A DNA stretch of 64,000 bases from positions 8,366,988 through 8,430,987 of the forward strand of contig JARUPZ010000005.1 of assembly GCA_031213475.1 (NCBI GenBank), read 5' to 3'. The notes beneath the pieces were generated by a model. The model was not told where the DNA came from, did no database searches, and worked only from the letters and a program-made list of their open reading frames with translations. This stretch comes from Nereocystis luetkeana. Its lineage: Eukaryota; Sar; Phaeophyceae; Laminariales; Laminariaceae. The position numbers and the translations under genes are program-made. Position 1 is the first letter of the stretch, and every line of letters starts with the position of its first letter. Of the stretch, positions 61,001-64,000 are shown piece after piece.

Positions 61001-63815
61001 TGGACAGGAGGGTGGACGCCAAGGTATATATATATATATATATACACACACACATATACGGCGCGTTCTACGATAGATAGAGGTAGCACATTCCCGCCAA
61101 GGTATTTTCTGGATGACGTGGTTCCTTGACCCAACATCGTCGGAATGCCAATCTTGTTTTGAAAAATGACGCATTTGAGCACTCGGCGCCATGGGATTAT
61201 TCATCGGGATGCAATTTGACTTTCGCTTAAGTCAGTTTTCGGGTGAGGTATGGAGCTCCTTAAGTGAGGAGCCTCAGAAAATGTAGGGTGAACCTCTATC
61301 AACGTAGAACCTCCTCATACGAACTATTGCACTATTAATACTTGTTTTTTTTATTATTTCACCGTACCCCGAGAGGCATAATTTCTAAGTACGTTAAGAT
61401 GGCCCCTTCGGTGAAACAAAAACAAAAAAAAGTGCGGAAATAAAGAGCTTTCGTTTTTTTCACAGCTACAACAATATTTCTGGCACGCGGTGCGGTATTT
61501 CATGACTCTCAGCCGAAATCGATATTTCTCCGGGTGCTAAAAGCTCGAGGTATCAATCACCCTCACGGCGCTTCAGAGGAGCGTAGGTCACGTAGGCCTT
61601 TTTCTTATGTCAAGCGCCGGATCGACGCGACGCCTTTTTCGTCACGAAGAGTGCCTCTCACTCAAAAAGCAATTCTTCGTCATACCTCTGCTACTCTTCG
61701 CTGAACCGTAAAACTGCTCGTGTTCCACTCTCCTGGCGCTAACTCAACCCAAACTTAGACGAGAAGACTAAGCACTATTACGGGGGACCATAGTTAACAG
61801 GACCTATGGTATACATAAAAACCTATATGTTTCACCATTTTTACTAACAATATTTGGTCCTGTTAACTATGGCCCCCCGTAATAGCAGGCGAGCCTATCT
61901 GGGCCTCTCGCTGGACCGTAGGTACCGCCCTGCTCGGACACACAGCAGTGTGAAGATGCCAAACAGGGTCTCCAGAAAGTTCAAATTGCCCGCTGCTTAG
62001 CGATCTCGTTTCATGATGCACACACAGCGTTGAGCGTCCCCCCTTGCAGACCCAAGGGCCCCAACACCTCCTGGAGACCATCACGAACAGCGTGTATTGG
62101 GTGGGTAGACGAACGATGTGATGCTACCTCCAACGGGAAGGAGCTTTCATCGCCGCCTCCTCCTCCTCCACGAACCAGAGGAAGACACCGAGACCATCCC
62201 CCATTAGTATGATTAAGTAGCCCAGACTCTTTAGGAGTGCTGCCGGGCCTAGTTTTTCTTTTGCTGCACCATGAGTAGAGTACTTGTTTCAGCGCTCAGC
62301 GCGACCCTCGGCAGCGAATCATACGACTACGGCCAAGCATGATATCGAGTACCCCCCTCCCCCGCCCCGCCGGCATCGGATACCCTACTGACTTCTGAAC
62401 TGAACTGTAACCTAGATCTCGTACTGCACACCCCTCTGTACCAAGACGTAAGGTTTGTATGGTCTAAATGTGAATGCACGAACTGACACTATTCCTGTGT
62501 GGCCGATACTAAACCACGCATTTGTAAACAAACCACACCTCGGAGTTTTGATCTATCTCCACTTCATGATCTACTGTAGATCGTTCAGAGTTAGATAGGT
62601 TCCTCATTTGTATGATCTGTATGCTCTGTATGATCTGTATGATCTAGCTCATGTTGCCGGGTGAGATCCGTGCAATCTGCGTGATCTATATAGGACAGGT
62701 TTCCTGGGGTGGATCTGTGTTATGCGTTTCCTGCGCGGCATCTCACAACGGCAGGCTAGAATTTTCCAGATCTGTAGATTACCTATGTGATATATCTGAT
62801 CTGTAGATGGTCTATCTGATATATCTGTGGATGATTTATCTGATATATCTGGTCTGTAAATGATATATCTGATATATCTCATTCATCTATAGATGGTCCA
62901 TATGATCTATCTGTAATTGATGTATCTGATGTATCTGAATTTGACCTATATGATCTATCTGTTCCTGGTAGATGATATACCTGATCTATCTGTAGACGAT
63001 CTGTAGATGATCTACATGCTGTCTGTAGATTATCTATCTGATATATCTGATCTATCTGATCTATCTGTAGATGATCTATCTGACGTGTGTCAGATGCCAA
63101 ACGCTTCCGGTCTCTCTTTAAACCCGGACAACACTGGTGGTGGCGCGGGGGTCGGCATCTCTGCCCGCTTCGCTTGTTCCCGTTCCTCGCACGGGTGTGC
63201 CGGGGCTGCGCCAGGGCTAATTAAGCCAGGGCTGCGCTGCGACTGCGCGCAACGAGTCCGCTCGCATGTGCGCCGCTTCTGTCGCTTCCGCAAAATTAAA
63301 CGACGACGCGAGCGGTAGACGACCCTCGCCGGTTATCCACACGTGTGTGCCCATGATCAGCGAACAACACGCGATACTCACGAGTAGTAAGTAGCAAGGG
63401 GCCAGCACAAAGCCGACCGAAATAAGAGCGGACAGGGGAAAAAAAACAAAACACGGTCCGCCGTATGTGTGTGCAGTGAGTGCGCAAACGGACACAGAAG
63501 AATCAACTCAACCCCACTGACATAGTTACCGGCTCCTGGCGGCCGCCGCCGTTCAACCAACCCCCACAGGTCGACGGAGTCTGGCGCTTGCAACAAGATC
63601 GTTGTCTTCCCCAAGACAACGGAGAAGGACCCATGCGGTGGGCCATTCGGCTGCACCCCCCTTCCTCTCCCGGCGGATCGAGAGAGGCAGGCGTGGCCAA
63701 GAGCAGGGTCGCTCGACTGGCCAGGGAGGACCAGGCAAGGGAAAGAGGAAGGTTTCCTGTGCGACGCCTTGCTTTAGTCTCACCTTCAGATTTTTTTAAT
63801 ATTACACACGACTAA
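46070..63815 (+). CDS. Gene 4: Arg/Lys/Trp-rich helical protein, 10 exons
   Basis: Exons: 46070-46362, 47940-48090, 49260-49315, 51316-51437, 54500-54675, 56329-56396, 57871-57936, 60852-61023, 62050-62100 and 63570-63815. Together they are 1,401 bp, 466 residues plus stop, and all ten junction phases agree. ATG 46070 opens a Pro/Ser/Gly-rich, basic region (residues 1 to about 85). It is followed by helix-forming segments full of Arg (EDFLKKVDGILAGRTRKERL; MQVANEKIIEARRERLRHAR; YDLRVEAATRLIDDRFAKQI). I recognise no named domain. The last two exons are the least sure: 63570-63815 has an alternative frame if a different exon precedes it (63105-63312). Introns carry MITEs, family B and C repeats and a CAA tract. 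A nucleic-acid-binding, calmodulin-binding (IQ-like) or cytoskeletal role would fit, without proof. Confidence 0.75.
46573..46724. mobile_element. MITE family A, copy 5, with duplicated right end
   Basis: The element runs from AATACGGGGGGGCATAG to CGGTCCCCCGAAAT (about 46677). A second right end then follows (TTTTTACAAACAATATGTGG to GGTCTCTCGTAA, ending 46724, TA flank). Both right ends are of the CTATTTAC sub-type. It lies in intron 1 of gene 4. Confidence 0.8.
46796..46900. mobile_element. MITE family A, copy 6
   Basis: 105 bp, TA flanks at 46794-46795 and 46901-46902. GTTAATAGG/CCTATTAAC sub-type. It lies only 71 bp from copy 5, within a run of TAC/TAT triplets in intron 1 of gene 4. Confidence 0.9.
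50141..50240. repeat. Inverted-repeat element family E, copy 1
   Basis: Inverted arms: CCTTTTTAGGACTACAGCCC with CGATTCTGGGGGC, against AAAAACGGGGCTGCGGCGCT. A related fold-back sequence is at 55352-55460 with the same GCAGCCCCGTTTT arm. It lies in a gene 4 intron and is non-coding. Confidence 0.6.
51853..52100. repeat. Tandem duplication, about 120-bp unit
   Basis: Two copies of GGTTYGATTGTTCRCCATAG through CGGTATGCGAGCGCAAACG to GCCAAGGGGGACCAAAATAT, starting near 51861 and 51982. Very similar to each other, so fairly recent. It lies in the gene 4 intron between exons 4 and 5. Overlapping open frames on both strands are by-products. Confidence 0.9.
52598..52825. repeat. Interspersed repeat family C, copy 3
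   Basis: Contains CTAGCTCATGTTGCCTGGTG, GTTTCCTGGGTTGTATATGT and the GATCTACAGTAGATCATG palindrome at its right side. It lies in the gene 4 intron between exons 4 and 5. Confidence 0.7.
53269..53559. mobile_element. Element family B, complete copy with terminal inverted repeats
   Basis: The ends are inverted repeats: GAGGCGTTCTACGATAG on the left (53269) and CTATCGTAGAACGCCTC on the right (to 53559), 17 bp, perfectly complementary. No transposase frame is present. This is the copy that defines the ends of the family. It lies in a gene 4 intron. Confidence 0.85.
55001..55247. mobile_element. Element family B, copy 3
   Basis: Left end GCGTTCTACGACAGAGGTAG, right end TAGTAGAACGCCTC. The core shares AATGTCAATCTTGTTTCGGA and the CAGTTTTCGGATGAGG segment with the copy at 61061-61313. 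It lies in the gene 4 intron between exons 5 and 6. Confidence 0.8.
55352..55460. repeat. Inverted-repeat element family E, copy 2
   Basis: Arms GCAGCCCCGTTTTGGGGGGG and TTTGCCCCCCAAAACGGGAC are complementary over about 18 bp around a short AT-rich loop, so the DNA can form a strong hairpin. It is followed by family D sequence and, at 55580-55613, a long poly-G tract. Confidence 0.75.
57695..57820. repeat. CAA/AAC-rich triplet repeat
   Basis: About 40 AAC, AGC, ATC and GTC triplets in a row, all in one phase. It ends about 50 bp before the acceptor of gene 4 exon 7 (57871). In the plus frame it would code for an Asn-rich stretch, but the exon phase and the splice sites place it in the intron. 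Confidence 0.85.
58025..58255. repeat. Interspersed repeat family C, copy 4
   Basis: Core CTTATGTTGCCGGGTGGGAG, ATCTGCGTGATCTATATAGG and CACAACGGCAAGTTAGGAAC. It ends in GATCTACAGCAGCAGATGG and AGATAGATCATGATCTATCC. It lies in a gene 4 intron. Confidence 0.75.
58245..58418 (+). other. Exon-like open frame in a gene 4 intron
   Basis: A frame directly after a family C repeat reads GSYQWRFGEICSWALIDLQY and then NRNFAGLNEPFA, ending in TAA at about 58416-58418. There is a donor-like GCG/GTATGT near 58379 and an AG near 58334. It has good amino-acid composition, but its phase does not fit between gene 4 exons 7 and 8. It may be a remnant or an exon of an unseen transcript. Confidence 0.25.
58585..60115. 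repeat. Family F repeats (several copies)
   Basis: Related stretches at 58585-58705, 59872-59990 and 59990-60115 share CGATTTAAGAGA, a CGGGCATAC or CGGCATAC block and AAGAGAGGTC. They lie in the gene 4 intron between exons 7 and 8. The DNA between them (58706-59871) has no recognised feature. Confidence 0.6.
60230..60555. repeat. Tandem repeat, about 30-33-bp unit
   Basis: Around ten degenerate units of the type GGGATTGCAAAGAGTGAAA plus about a dozen variable bases (ACACAAANNG). It lies in the gene 4 intron upstream of exon 8, and is followed by a poly-C tract at 60624-60644. Overlapping long minus-strand open frames (60394-61182) are by-products. Confidence 0.9.
60852..61023 (+). CDS. Gene 4 exon 8 with Trp/Arg-rich, IQ-like helix
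   Basis: 57 codons after one base completing a split codon. It contains VQLARLQRWWRRTRREMSAC, then LVLIRLWEKEVDRRVDAK. The LQxxxRRxxRR spacing is close to, but not the same as, the IQ calmodulin-binding motif (IQxxxRGxxxR): the second conserved Arg falls one place early. The donor AAG/GTATAT runs straight into a (TA)n microsatellite, so length changes there could affect splicing. The competing frame on this exon (LLRGDAGEAAGLPGG) breaks the phase with the upstream exon and is rejected. Confidence 0.75.
61061..61313. mobile_element. Element family B, copy 4
   Basis: Left end GCGTTCTACGATAGATAGAG, right end TATCAACGTAGAACCTC. The core has AATGCCAATCTTGTTTTGAA and CAGTTTTCGGGTGAGGTATG. It begins 37 bp after the donor of gene 4 exon 8, next to the TA/CA microsatellite. 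Confidence 0.8.
61778..61882. mobile_element. MITE family A, copy 7
   Basis: 105 bp, TA-flanked. The inner arm reads GTTAACAGG on the left and CCTGTTAAC on the right: a private change that is present, in complementary form, in both arms. It lies in the gene 4 intron between exons 8 and 9. Confidence 0.9.
62560..63090. repeat. Family C copy 5 with expanded GATCTAT-type satellite
   Basis: A family C core (62635-62770: CTAGCTCATGTTGCCGGGTG and on) runs into about 300 bp of degenerate repeats of the type TAGATGATCTATCTGATATA, unit about 25-30 bp. Minus-strand open frames over it (62649-63100, Asp/Ser/Ile/Tyr-rich) are artefacts of the repeat. Confidence 0.85.
63105..63312 (+). other. Alternative exon candidate before the last gene 4 exon
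   Basis: After GTGTCAG an open frame starts PNASGLSLNPDNTGGGAG and becomes Arg-rich (RRFCRFRKIKRRRER), with a donor-like GCG/GTAGAC at about 63315. It would start in phase 0 after exon 9 but end in phase 2. That forces the last exon into its other frame (STESGACNKIVVFPK and on, stop near 63777). I prefer the direct join of 62100 to 63570. An overlapping minus-strand frame (63090-63293) is equally possible on composition. Confidence 0.3.
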
Positions 63816-64000
63816 AGACGCGTGCTTGCAGCAATAGAGGTGCACCACTTGTTTTACCTCATCACTAAAGCCTGAGTTTAAGAACAAGAACAAAAAATGA
63901 GAGTGCACCCCGATGAACAATCTCAAGGCCTACTACACTAATACAGCTATAGAAACATACCTGTTATCATTTTGTAAAAAAACGAGAATGGCATTCATTC
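63816..64000. other. Right end of window, nothing recognised
   Basis: AT-rich sequence after the proposed gene 4 stop. No gene, repeat or clear polyadenylation signal is seen. If the last exon instead splices at 63751 (GGAAG/GTTTCC), the gene would run on beyond the window. Confidence 0.4.

Noticed and set aside
60394-61182. 262-codon minus-strand frame, the longest in its area
   Set aside because: It is built from a tandem repeat, a poly-C tract, a family D repeat and the shadow of gene 4 exon 8, so it is composite and non-coding.
62649-63100. Asp/Ser/Ile/Tyr-rich minus-strand frames
   Set aside because: They are translations of the GATCTAT-type satellite.

Overview
The window looks like nuclear DNA of a multicellular eukaryotic alga. 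The best guess is a brown alga or another stramenopile, and this is an inference from architecture, not from a marker gene. Short, GC-rich coding exons (about 35-370 bp, one of 1.1 kb) are separated by introns of roughly 0.4-3 kb. The introns carry several families of short inverted-repeat elements, minisatellites and long poly-C/poly-G tracts. Most long open frames in the introns are not genes. I rebuilt exons by hand from frame, AG/GT borders and phase continuity.

There are four protein-coding genes. (1) Plus strand, 1612-5935: the last seven exons of an alpha/beta-hydrolase. All three catalytic-triad candidates are visible (Ser in GESFGG, Asp in FGTDD, His in GGH). The N-terminal part is not found and probably lies upstream of the window. 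(2) Minus strand, 19651 down to 7933: a seven-exon gene of 608 residues, coiled coil followed by a long low-complexity tail. Its phases match at every junction. (3) Minus strand, 43514 down to 20176: a gene of about 26 exons and roughly 1,140 residues, mostly coiled coil, with one non-coil exon carrying a Cys-x-x-Cys pair, a Ser/Gly-rich linker and a basic, Glu/Gln-rich C-terminus. The junctions around exons 11-15 are not fully resolved. (4) Plus strand, 46070-63815: a ten-exon gene of about 466 residues, rich in Arg, Lys and Trp, with helical segments but no domain I can name.

Layout: the hydrolase and gene 2 converge on a 2 kb gap. Genes 2 and 3 lie head-to-tail, 524 bp apart. Genes 3 and 4 diverge from a 2.6 kb gap containing a MITE. 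The genes show no shared pathway. Two neighbouring coiled-coil genes suggest a structural or cytoskeletal neighbourhood, which is only a guess.

The most striking signals are outside the proteins. A 105-bp MITE family is present in seven copies; its two arms carry matching changes, and one copy is split by a 1.1 kb insertion. Three introns of the large coiled-coil gene begin with GC instead of GT. One exon-intron border is tandemly triplicated. Several intronic minisatellites have self-complementary units. I found no CRISPR array, rRNA, tRNA, viral gene or toxin system.
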